Shown here piece by piece: positions 27,784 to 35,885 of a stretch of 64,000 bases of DNA (within the stretch, counting starts at the first letter, position 1; each line of letters opens with the position of its first letter). Made by a program: the position numbers and the translations under genes. The notes beneath the pieces are model-generated. The model had not been told where the DNA came from. It did no database searches and was given only the letters and a program-made list of their open reading frames with translations. Origin of the DNA: Pseudoalteromonas sp. MMG007 (GTDB taxonomy: Bacteria > Pseudomonadota > Gammaproteobacteria > Enterobacterales > Alteromonadaceae); contig NZ_JAGJEI010000015.1 of NCBI RefSeq assembly GCF_018100985.1, positions 1-64,000 on the forward strand, read 5' to 3'.

Positions 27784-28999
27784 AGGTTGGCTTATCTGTT
27801 TGCTGGGTATTCGGTGGGCTTAATTGCCCACTCACACTTTGATACGCTCTAAGGCCAAACACCGGCAATACAGCAAGTAAATGATCCATTATTTCAGCTT
27901 GTAAGTGCTCGTACGAAATCCAACGTTTGTCTTCACTAAAGCAATAAAACTCAATAGGTAAGCCGTGATTTAACGGCTGCAGCTCTCTCACCATCAGTGT
28001 AAGCGTTGTATTAATTTTATTATGCTGTTTTAAGTAGCCCTCTGCGTAACGACGAAACAACCCTAAGTTAGAGACCGGATCAGGCAATGACGCAACACGT
28101 ATATACTCATGCAGCGGAATAGCCGCATCTATTTGCTTTCTAAATTCATCACTCACTAAGCAAATACTGTGCATATCTATATTAAGTGAGCGCTTAATAC
28201 GTCTGCCACCAGATTCTTGCATCCCGCGCCAGTTTTTAAACGAACCCGCAACCAGCATATAAGTAGGAATAGTCGTAATAGTGTTATCCCAGTTGCGCAC
28301 TTTTACAGTATTCAAACCTAAATCTATAACCTCACCATCTGCGCCATAGTTTTCTACTTGGATCCAATCACCGTAAGTAACCAGTCTGTTTGCCGCAATT
28401 TGAATACTCGCCACAAAGCCTAAAATGGTGTCTTTAAATACTAATAAGGTAACAGCGGCTATAGCACCAAAGCCAGAAAGAATATACGTAGGTGATTTTT
28501 CAAGCACGATACTCACTATTAATATTGCACATACAATAAACGTAATAAGTTTTACGACTTGTAGTAAGCCCTGAATAGGCACTTCGCGTGCAAAATCTAG
28601 CTGGTTATAAATAGCGCCAGCTATACTCACTATACTGCTAAAAATAAAGCCTACATGAATAATCAGTATGCCTTGCCCAATCGTTTTTAAAATCTCGGCT
28701 GTTAGCTCATTAACCGGGTATACGCTATCAAAGGTTGCTAAAAAAAGTACACTACATAGCATACCTGCAATACGTTTATTGAGTTTATTAAGCAACGGGG
28801 AGAGTAAACCAATACGCTCAGGAGATAATTTAGTAACAATCTTTTGAATACCAGGAAGCATTAATCGGCGTGTAAACAAGTAGACAATTAATAGTGATAA
28901 AACCCCAATTGAGGCCGCTGTAATTGAACTAAGAAAATTTGCATCGGGTACTTTTTCAAACCAAGGTGCAATTAAATCCTGAAGGTGTGTGTGGGTCAT
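27740..28999 (-). CDS. Mechanosensitive ion channel, YbdG-type
   Basis: Protein of 419 residues with five membrane segments and the MscS pore/vestibule region. The stretch YGDWIQVENYGADGEVIDLGLNTVKVRNWDNTITTIPTYMLV and then FKNWRGMQESGGRRIKRSLNIDMHSI closely resembles E. coli YbdG (MscM), about 415 residues. It releases solutes on osmotic downshock. It is the last gene of a three-gene operon. The start codon overlaps the acyltransferase stop by four bases. Its 3' end overlaps chrA on the other strand by 44 bases. Confidence 0.9.
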   Translation of the reverse strand: MTHTHLQDLIAPWFEKVPDANFLSSITAASIGVLSLLIVYLFTRRLMLPGIQKIVTKLSPERIGLLSPLLNKLNKRIAGMLCSVLFLATFDSVYPVNELTAEILKTIGQGILIIHVGFIFSSIVSIAGAIYNQLDFAREVPIQGLLQVVKLITFIVCAILIVSIVLEKSPTYILSGFGAIAAVTLLVFKDTILGFVASIQIAANRLVTYGDWIQVENYGADGEVIDLGLNTVKVRNWDNTITTIPTYMLVAGSFKNWRGMQESGGRRIKRSLNIDMHSICLVSDEFRKQIDAAIPLHEYIRVASLPDPVSNLGLFRRYAEGYLKQHNKINTTLTLMVRELQPLNHGLPIEFYCFSEDKRWISYEHLQAEIMDHLLAVLPVFGLRAYQSVSGQLSPPNTQQTDKPTFKVMANSTGQDLQQ

Positions 29000-29916
29000 A
29001 GTGTTTCAATTTCCTTACTGATTTGTGGTTCAAGTAAATCTTGTTGAGCATAAATGCCAGTGAGCTGCCTATCTTTAGCAACCCAAAGCTCATTAACGTA
29101 TTTTTGAAAATCGCTTCTAAATACTCTGTCGTGTTGATAGCTGCCTAGCATTTGCTCGCTGATAGGTATCACATCAATAGAGACATAAATTGAGTTAAGC
29201 TCGCCTTTTAAAATATTGCGGCACACATGGCTAGTTTTACCGCTGTAAACTACGCTCGAATTCAACATGGCGTCAAATTGCTCGCCAAGTACCTCAAGCG
29301 CAAAGGCTATTCCCCCAGCTTTAGGCTTAAGTAAATGTTTAAAAGGGCTTTGCTGACTTGCGTGCTTTGCGGGAGTATACCGGGTGCCTTCTACAAAATT
29401 AATTATTGTAGTGGGATTACGCTTAAAGTTACGGCAACTGTGTTTTGTACGCTCCACATCTAAGCCTTTAAGCTTTGGGTTTTTAGCGAGCTGCGCTTTA
29501 CTCACGCGTTTCATAAATGGCATGCTCATAGCCCACGCGCCAGTACCAATAAAAGGCACGTATTTTAATTCATCTTTTAAAAAAAACTTTGGAGCTGGCA
29601 ATTTATGTAATGAGCTAAGTACGGCTATATCTAGCCAGCTCATATGATTGCAAATAAGTAAATACCAACTTTGCGCGTTTAAATCGCCATTTATATTTAC
29701 TTCAATGTTAGGGCAACCCAGCCACAAACCAAATCTATTACCATTACACCAGCCACGATAGACCTGATGTAAAAGAGTATTTATTATCCCCAAGGGCAGT
29801 AGTAGTTTAACCACTCCCAGTAATAAAACTAAGGTGCCAAAAATAATCACATTAGAGAATAATACGCAGCCTACAATTAAGCCGTTAAGCCAATTAGGTA
29901 ACCATTTTTTTAGCAT
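28996..29916 (-). CDS. Acyltransferase, YihG/PlsC-like (second copy)
   Basis: Protein of 306 residues with one or two N-terminal membrane segments and the acyltransferase motifs NHMSWLDIAVL (HX4D) and FVEGTRYT. It is paralogous to the gene just upstream: both share the phrase LKPKAGGIAFALEVLGEQ-type and the same spacing of motifs. Family members acylate lysophosphatidate in phospholipid synthesis. E. coli YihG is the nearest match from memory. It is 24 bases after its paralogue and is translationally coupled to the channel gene. Confidence 0.85.
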   Translation of the reverse strand: MLKKWLPNWLNGLIVGCVLFSNVIIFGTLVLLLGVVKLLLPLGIINTLLHQVYRGWCNGNRFGLWLGCPNIEVNINGDLNAQSWYLLICNHMSWLDIAVLSSLHKLPAPKFFLKDELKYVPFIGTGAWAMSMPFMKRVSKAQLAKNPKLKGLDVERTKHSCRNFKRNPTTIINFVEGTRYTPAKHASQQSPFKHLLKPKAGGIAFALEVLGEQFDAMLNSSVVYSGKTSHVCRNILKGELNSIYVSIDVIPISEQMLGSYQHDRVFRSDFQKYVNELWVAKDRQLTGIYAQQDLLEPQISKEIETL

Positions 29917-29940
29917 AACTGTAAGCTCATTATATTCGCC

Positions 29941-30822
29941 TTATTGTTTATGGTTTTGCTCAAGCTGTTGTAGCGTCAGCTCTTTTTCTTCCCATAAACG
30001 ATTTAGTTCACTTTGAAAGCCCACTCTAAACTCAGAGTCGCCAGTATAATCACCAATTAGCTCTTTGCTCACAGGGCGAATATCTACATGTACGTTGATT
30101 TGCTTAACTTTACCACCAGCAAAGTCCATAAACGTAGGTATGCCATCGGGGTAATGAATCGTGACATTCACTACTTTAGAAATTTGCTCACCCATCGCCT
30201 GCATTACAAATGCAATTCCACCTGCTTTTGGTTTTAATAAGTGTGGAAAAGGACTGCTTTGTCGTGCGTGCTTTTGCTTTGTAAAGCGTGTGCCCTCAAC
30301 AAAGTTAACAACGCTTACTGGCATTTCTTTAAATTTTTCGCAGGCTTTACGGGTTGTTTCTAGGTCTTTACCACGTAATTTAGGGTTCTTTTTTAACTGG
30401 CTTTTGCTGGTGCGCGTCATAAATGGAAAGTCGAGTGCCCACCAACACAAACCTAAAATAGGCACGTAAATAAGCTCTTTTTTCAAAAAGAAGTTTAAAA
30501 ATGGAATTTTGCGATTAAACACTCGCTGCAGTACTAAAATATCTACCCAGCTTTGGTGATTAGCAATTACTAAGTACCAATCTTTTAATTTAACGTCTTC
30601 TAAGCCAGTTACATTTAATTTTGTAGGCGTACATAGCTTTTGATTTAGTCCATTAAAAGAGACCCAAGCTGTAGCACATGACTTGGCTGTCCAGCTCATT
30701 AATTTTTGTAGCGGCTTAAAAGGAATAAGCTTTAAAAGACCACAAGCAAAAATAGGCACAAACCATATAAGTGTGTTTAACGTGTAAAAAATAAGGCTTA
30801 ATACACTGCGAATAACTGACAT
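29941..30822 (-). CDS. Acyltransferase, YihG/PlsC-like (first copy)
   Basis: Protein of 293 residues. I start at the ATG at 30822 (MSVIRSVLSL), since GGAAG lies two bases before it and AAAGG nine bases before it, while the earlier ATG at 30831 directly abuts AAAGG. It has a membrane-bound N-terminus, NHQSWVDILVLQR (HX4D), and FVEGTRFTKQKHARQSSPFPHLLKPKAGG. It shares fold and motifs with the downstream gene, so the pair is a tandem duplication that has diverged. It probably acts in lysophospholipid acylation. Confidence 0.86.
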   Translation of the reverse strand: MSVIRSVLSLIFYTLNTLIWFVPIFACGLLKLIPFKPLQKLMSWTAKSCATAWVSFNGLNQKLCTPTKLNVTGLEDVKLKDWYLVIANHQSWVDILVLQRVFNRKIPFLNFFLKKELIYVPILGLCWWALDFPFMTRTSKSQLKKNPKLRGKDLETTRKACEKFKEMPVSVVNFVEGTRFTKQKHARQSSPFPHLLKPKAGGIAFVMQAMGEQISKVVNVTIHYPDGIPTFMDFAGGKVKQINVHVDIRPVSKELIGDYTGDSEFRVGFQSELNRLWEEKELTLQQLEQNHKQ

Positions 30823-30840
30823 TACTTCCATTCCTTTAAA

Positions 30841-30865
30841 CAGTGCGCAGCAACTAGCACTGCGC
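30841..30865 (-). terminator. Possible terminator hairpin after speA
   Basis: Two mutually exclusive 6-bp stems are visible: CAGTGC/GCACTG and GCGCAG/CTGCGC, each with a 9-10-base loop. The segment follows the speA stop and precedes the acyltransferase ribosome site. The T-run is weak, so some read-through into the next genes is likely. Confidence 0.35.
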
Positions 30866-30882
30866 TTTTATTTACTTATAAA

Positions 30883-32763
30883 TTAATCTTCAAAATAGGT
30901 GTAACCTTCAAGGCCTGCATTAAGCTCTGCTAGATATCCCTCTTTGCATTGCTCAGATACAGCTAGCTTATTAACTTGATAAGCAAAGTTATCCGCCAAA
31001 ATGGCGCTATCATAATCAACAAACTTTAATACATCCTTAACGCTATCACCTTTAATGGCATTGGTTAATACATAACCTTCGTCATTTAGCTCAACATGTA
31101 CTGAGTCGGTGTCGCCAAATAAGTTATGTAAATCACCTAAAATTTCTTGGTACGCACCTACCATAAACATAGCAATATGGTATTGCTCACCAGGTTTGTA
31201 CTCCGGAATAGGTAGGCTGGTTTCTATACCCGCGCCTTCTACGTATTCACGGATTTGTCCGTCAGAATCACAGGTTATATCTTGAATAATTGCACGCTGA
31301 GTTAAAGGCTGATTTAGGTGTTCTATTGGCATTACCGGAAATAACTGCTGAATGCCCCACACATCAGGTAACGACTGAAAAAGTGAAAAGTTAACAAACA
31401 GTTTATCAGCTAATTTTTCGTTTAAATCATCAAGTACTTCGCGGTGTGCACGGGCGTTATTACTAAGCGATGCACGCACGCGATGTAAAATAGTAAAGTA
31501 TAACTGCTCTATTTTTGCCCACTCTAACATGCTGACTAAACCATGCACGTATTGATCGTGTGCTTCGCTAAATAGGTGCATCGCATCGTGATAAATTTCC
31601 AGCGCCATACGCGGGTTTAACCGTTGTAAACACTGCCACATTTCATCAAGCACTAAGGCACTATTTGCGATAGGTGGCTCTGGGTTTAAATGATTAGGTG
31701 CTTTTTCTACATCTATTACATCAGTAATTAACACAGCGTGATGAGCCGTTAAAGCGCGGCCCGATTCAGTAATAATAGCCGGGTGGGTAAGGTTATGTTG
31801 GTCGCACACTTCTGCAAACGCATTTACTACGTTACGTGCGTACTCCTCTACTGTGTAGTTCATCGAACACGCACTGCGAGAGCCCGAGCCTTCGTAATCA
31901 ACGCCTAAACCACCACCTACATCAACCGTATTAAGTGGTACACCTAACTGAGTAAGTTCCGCAAAGTGGCGCGCACATTCGCGCAGGGCGCGGTGTATGT
32001 CTCGAATGTTGGCAATTTGAGAGCCAATATGAAAATGCACCATTTGCATTAAGTGCAATTTATTATGCTGCTTAAGTACTTCAACAGCACTAAGCACTTG
32101 CCCTGCCGTTAAGCCAAACTTACCTTTTTCACCACCGGTATTTTGCCACTTACCTTTACCCACTGAGTTTAAGCGAATACGAATGCCAATAGCGGGCTCA
32201 ATGCCTAAGTTATCTATTTCTTCAAGTAACGTGGTCAGTTCTGATAGTTTTTCTACTACTATTTTAACGCTGTGCCCCATGGCTTGACCAATACACGCTA
32301 AGCGTAAAAATTCACTGTCTTTATAGCCATTACAGACAATAGTAATTGGCTCTTTTGCAACGCCTAAAATAGCCATAAGTTCTGGTTTTGAGCCAGCTTC
32401 AAGGCCGACTAAACCACTAGGATGGGCAAGTAACTTACTTACCACGGAGCGCTGCTGGTTTACTTTAATAGGATATACACAGGTGTATTTCCCGTTATAT
32501 TCACGGCTGCTACGTGCTTGAGTAAACGCATTTGTCAGCGTATCTACACGGTTTTTTAAAATATCAGTAAAGCGCACTAAAACCGGCAGCGTCAAACCTT
32601 GTTGCTTAAACTGCTCTGTTAATTGCGTTAAAGAAATCGCGCTTTTAGTTTGGTCACCATCGGGGTAGGCTACCAACTCGCCTTGTGCGTTTATATCAAA
32701 ATAACCATCACTCCAATGAGCAACGTTATAAGTAGCGCGTGCTGTTTCTAAACCCCAGGTCAT
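30883..32763 (-). CDS. speA: Biosynthetic arginine decarboxylase
   Basis: A 626-residue PLP enzyme (arginine to agmatine plus CO2), the first step of putrescine synthesis. The PLP-lysine region YPIKVNQQRSVVSKLL is near residue 100. The phosphate-binding glycines are in VDVGGGLGVDYEGSGSRSACSMNYTVEEYA (about 280-310). Cys in the C-terminal half (TCDSDGQI) belongs to the substrate-side loop. The protein is cytoplasmic, with no signal peptide. It is divergent from speE across a 200-base promoter region. No agmatinase or decarboxylated-SAM gene is in the window. Confidence 0.97.
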   Translation of the reverse strand: MTWGLETARATYNVAHWSDGYFDINAQGELVAYPDGDQTKSAISLTQLTEQFKQQGLTLPVLVRFTDILKNRVDTLTNAFTQARSSREYNGKYTCVYPIKVNQQRSVVSKLLAHPSGLVGLEAGSKPELMAILGVAKEPITIVCNGYKDSEFLRLACIGQAMGHSVKIVVEKLSELTTLLEEIDNLGIEPAIGIRIRLNSVGKGKWQNTGGEKGKFGLTAGQVLSAVEVLKQHNKLHLMQMVHFHIGSQIANIRDIHRALRECARHFAELTQLGVPLNTVDVGGGLGVDYEGSGSRSACSMNYTVEEYARNVVNAFAEVCDQHNLTHPAIITESGRALTAHHAVLITDVIDVEKAPNHLNPEPPIANSALVLDEMWQCLQRLNPRMALEIYHDAMHLFSEAHDQYVHGLVSMLEWAKIEQLYFTILHRVRASLSNNARAHREVLDDLNEKLADKLFVNFSLFQSLPDVWGIQQLFPVMPIEHLNQPLTQRAIIQDITCDSDGQIREYVEGAGIETSLPIPEYKPGEQYHIAMFMVGAYQEILGDLHNLFGDTDSVHVELNDEGYVLTNAIKGDSVKDVLKFVDYDSAILADNFAYQVNKLAVSEQCKEGYLAELNAGLEGYTYFED

Positions 32764-32891
32764 GGCAACTCTTCTTTAGTCAATTTAGCTATAAAGGCGC
32801 ATTTTAATACGTCAGTACTGGCTAGGCTAACAAAAATTGAACTTTCACTCACCCCTAGCTAACTTTATTCGTTAAATAGGTTAAAATTTCA

Positions 32892-32920
32892 TTGAGCAAA
32901 ACGACAAGCACTGGCAGAAT
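32892..32920 (+). promoter_or_regulatory. Candidate speE promoter
   Basis: TTGAGC (32892-32897) and CAGAAT (32915-32920) are separated by exactly 17 bases, with a TGG just before the -10 as an extended element. It lies 42 bases before the speE start, within the speA-speE divergent gap. Confidence 0.45.
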
Positions 32921-32962
32921 TGCCCCTTTTTCATACTCAACCAAAAAAGTGTAAAAGCAACT

Positions 32963-33826
32963 ATGGCAAATTTAGATCAAAGTAAGTGGTTTACTGAAAT
33001 TAGCGACCGCGATGGCAGCGCATTTTCATTACGTATTAACAAAAAGCTAGACGAAAAACAGTCTCCTTTTCAAAAAGTAGAAATGTTCGAAACCACAGAC
33101 TTTGGTAATTTAATGATCATCGACGGCTGTACAATGGTTACAACCCGCGAAAACTTTTTTTACCATGAGATGATCAGCCACCCTGCACTTTTAGCGCACC
33201 CAAATCCTAAAAACGTGGTCATTATTGGCGGCGGCGACTGCGGTACATTACGCGAAGTATTAAAACACCCAGATGTAGAAACCGTAACCCAAATAGATAT
33301 AGACGAAGTAGTGACGCAAATGTCGTTAAAATACTTCCCAGAGCTTTGCGAGTCTAATAACGATCCTCGTGCAACCGTTATGTTTGATGATGGCATTAAA
33401 TACATGCGCGAAGCTGCGGGTGAGTCTATCGACGTTGTTATTGTTGATGGTACAGATCCAGTAGGCCCTGGTGAGGGGTTATTTAACCATGCGTTTTACA
33501 CAAGCTGCCTAAATGCACTTCGCCCAGGCGGTATTTTAGTACAGCAAAGTGAATCGCCACTTATGCACATGCCATTGTTAGTTGAAATGCGTGAAGCTAT
33601 GTTAAGTGTAGGATTTAATGATTTACAAACACTGCCATTCCCACAACCAATTTACCCAAGCGGTTTATGGTCGGTAACACTTGCTCGTACATCAGAGGCA
33701 TTTAGCGGCTTTAGAGAAGACGGCGCAGCACAAATAGCCAAGCAAAGTGAATACTACAACAGCGGTATTCACCATGGTGCACTCGCTACACCTAACTACA
33801 TGAAACGCGCTTTTGATAAAAAATAA
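32963..33826 (+). CDS. speE: Spermidine synthase
   Basis: An aminopropyltransferase of 287 residues (E. coli 288) that transfers aminopropyl from decarboxylated SAM to putrescine. Family motifs: MIIDGCTMVTTRENFFYHEM, the SAM-binding GGGDCGTLREVLKH, the acidic IDIDEVV, and VIVDGTDPVGPGEGLF with the catalytic Asp. The protein is cytoplasmic. It forms a divergent pair with speA. SpeD, the source of decarboxylated SAM, is not seen here. Confidence 0.97.
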   Translation: MANLDQSKWFTEISDRDGSAFSLRINKKLDEKQSPFQKVEMFETTDFGNLMIIDGCTMVTTRENFFYHEMISHPALLAHPNPKNVVIIGGGDCGTLREVLKHPDVETVTQIDIDEVVTQMSLKYFPELCESNNDPRATVMFDDGIKYMREAAGESIDVVIVDGTDPVGPGEGLFNHAFYTSCLNALRPGGILVQQSESPLMHMPLLVEMREAMLSVGFNDLQTLPFPQPIYPSGLWSVTLARTSEAFSGFREDGAAQIAKQSEYYNSGIHHGALATPNYMKRAFDKK

Positions 33827-33846
33827 TTTACACTTTTTTTGAAACT

Positions 33847-33875
33847 AAAAGGGAGCTTTAAAAGCTCCCTTTTTT
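33847..33875 (+). terminator. Bidirectional terminator between speE and the barrel gene
   Basis: AAAAGGGAGCTT - TAA - AAGCTCCCTTTT forms a 12-bp stem with a T-tract on each strand. It serves speE on the plus strand and the gene ending at 33881 on the minus strand. Confidence 0.92.
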
Positions 33876-33880
33876 GTACT

Positions 33881-35113
33881 TTAAAAACGCCATTGAGCGT
33901 TTAACATAATTTGCTGCTGCGATATGCGCTGTGCAAAGCCGCTGGCGGCTCTATTTTTTATAAAACTTTTAATCGCAGAGCCTTCAACACCTAATTGCCA
34001 ACTATTACTGAGCTGGTAGCGCCACGTTGCGGTTACTCCCTCCCCATGGCTCGCATTAGGATCAAACGCAGTGGTGTCGTTATCTGTCACTTTAAAGTAA
34101 TCATAGCGTACTGAAACTCGATGCTTACCTTCTTTATGGCTTAGCATTAAGTAATGGCTGTAAAACGCATTATCAATTAAAGCATTCGCACCCATTTCGG
34201 TTTCACCATTGAGCACCTGTGCTATAACGCGAGTTTTGCTATTAAATTTATATAGCCAGGCAACGCTCGTAAAGCGAGTGTCCCATGCATACTGCCCAGA
34301 GCTATAATTTACAGTACTGGGATCGCCGTTATTATCGTAGTAATAAACACGAAACTGCGATTTTTTTAAGTAATCCCAATGTACACCTGCATAATAGCCA
34401 AATCGCCCATCTACTTCTTCAAAGGGCAAAACACGGCCCGATTGCCAGCGTAAATCAAACTCATTTAATGAGGCTATAGGGCCAATGTTAACCCCTTCAT
34501 TAAATGTGGTTTGTCTATCGTGCAATGCAAAGCCACGCCAAGCGAGTAAAGTACCGGTAGGATCATTGCCTTTAAACGTAGCGCCTACAAAGCTAAAACT
34601 ATGCTTAGAATTAAAGCGTTTAGCTGGGCGTTTAAGAGTTGCTTCGATACCAACGGTACGTAACTCTTCGCCTATCCAGCTATTAATGGCTGAGTTTGTG
34701 TAGTTATAAGGAGAGGTCCAGCCAATATCGGGGTTTTCAAGCGACATGAGCGGATAAAAACCACCACCGCGCACATGCCATTTGTACTTACTATCAGTAA
34801 GAGGCTGATACTTAATATAAGCTTGTGTTAAGCCTAAGCCAACATCAGGATCTTGATTTAAATTTAATACCCCATGAGCCGACCAACTAGATGCTAAATC
34901 AACATTAAAATCTAAAATCCCTTGCGATAAAATAAGCTCATCACTTTTTGTATCATGGCGATAGAGGCCAATTCCACCATCTTGAAAGCTTGTATTATCA
35001 TCACCTTGTACGGTTCTAACTTGTATCAAACCTTTAACCTGCGCATGTAGCGCAGCGCTAAAAAATAAAATACTAACTAAAAATACAAACGTTAAAGTGC
35101 GATTAATAATCAT
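33881..35113 (-). CDS. Putative outer-membrane beta-barrel protein
   Basis: Protein of 410 residues with a signal peptide (MIINRTLTFVFLVSILFFSAALHA, cut before Q). The ATG at 35113 lies inside the last codons of the upstream cupredoxin gene (11-base overlap), so translation is probably coupled. The mature part has many alternating strands with aromatic ends (SWSAHGVLNLNQDP, YKWHVRGGGFYPLM, HRVSVRYDYFKVTD) and ends QQQIMLNAQWRF with a terminal Phe, as in outer-membrane barrels. It resembles porin-like proteins. I do not recognise a substrate. The pairing with a copper-type protein is odd. Confidence 0.72.
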   Translation of the reverse strand: MIINRTLTFVFLVSILFFSAALHAQVKGLIQVRTVQGDDNTSFQDGGIGLYRHDTKSDELILSQGILDFNVDLASSWSAHGVLNLNQDPDVGLGLTQAYIKYQPLTDSKYKWHVRGGGFYPLMSLENPDIGWTSPYNYTNSAINSWIGEELRTVGIEATLKRPAKRFNSKHSFSFVGATFKGNDPTGTLLAWRGFALHDRQTTFNEGVNIGPIASLNEFDLRWQSGRVLPFEEVDGRFGYYAGVHWDYLKKSQFRVYYYDNNGDPSTVNYSSGQYAWDTRFTSVAWLYKFNSKTRVIAQVLNGETEMGANALIDNAFYSHYLMLSHKEGKHRVSVRYDYFKVTDNDTTAFDPNASHGEGVTATWRYQLSNSWQLGVEGSAIKSFIKNRAASGFAQRISQQQIMLNAQWRF

Positions 35114-35735
35114 CAAATTCATCCGTTGCAAAATCAATTTGCGCGGCTACTTCCTGTTTAACTTTATATTCAAGCGGTTGCGTACCTACAATTACGTTTT
35201 TAGTTTCAACGTTACTTATATCACTAAACCCTGAATGCCAAACACTTAACGTATATTCGCCCGCGCCGGTCTGTAAATTAGCCTTGCCGTTTTCATCTGT
35301 AATTGCAAACACAGTACTATCGACGACCACTATATAACCTAGCATCCAATCGTGAATATTACAGCCAAGCTCAACCACACCCGTTTGGTCAAAAATAATC
35401 GGTGCTTTTGGCTGCTCTTTATATAGCTTTAATTCAAATGTTTTTGCTTTAGAAAATGAATAAACGTGGTGCATGATAGAATCCGCATTTGGAAATTCTA
35501 CTTTTGCATTTTGCGGAACAACTAATATTCGCGGAATAAATTCTCTATTTTGTTGACTCATTGCATAAGGAGCTTCGGGCACGGTAATCTCAGTAGAACC
35601 GCTAGCGGTTAACCACACAACGGCATTAGCTAAGGGCTCATTACTTGAATTTTTTATCGTTATATTGGCGGTAAAGCCCTGAGCGCTGGCACATAATAAA
35701 AATACATAAACTAAAACTTTGATCATATTAGTCAT
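35103..35735 (-). CDS. Cupredoxin-like periplasmic protein
   Basis: Protein of 210 residues from the ATG at 35735 (an ATG at 35726 is possible). The signal peptide is MTNMIKVLVYVFLLCASAQGFTA. A mid-section has the plastocyanin-type arrangement: NADSIMHHVYSFS with the first His, then GCNIHDWMLGYIVV with Cys, His and Met, the four type-1 copper ligands. The last 60 residues resemble a carboxypeptidase-regulatory-like beta domain (TDENGKANLQTGAGEYTLSVW). Similar proteins are often labelled methylamine utilisation. It is the first gene of a pair with the barrel protein. Confidence 0.82.
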   Translation of the reverse strand: MTNMIKVLVYVFLLCASAQGFTANITIKNSSNEPLANAVVWLTASGSTEITVPEAPYAMSQQNREFIPRILVVPQNAKVEFPNADSIMHHVYSFSKAKTFELKLYKEQPKAPIIFDQTGVVELGCNIHDWMLGYIVVVDSTVFAITDENGKANLQTGAGEYTLSVWHSGFSDISNVETKNVIVGTQPLEYKVKQEVAAQIDFATDEFDDY

Positions 35736-35885
35736 CGCTATTATCAATTTATTTACATTATAGACCGAACAAGTAGTTAAATTCTTTCTATTTTTTAAAA
35801 CATTGAATACGTATGTAACCAGTCGTATTAATTTACAACTGTCATTATCCTTAAATGTCACCACTGACTCACCTAAGGACACACA

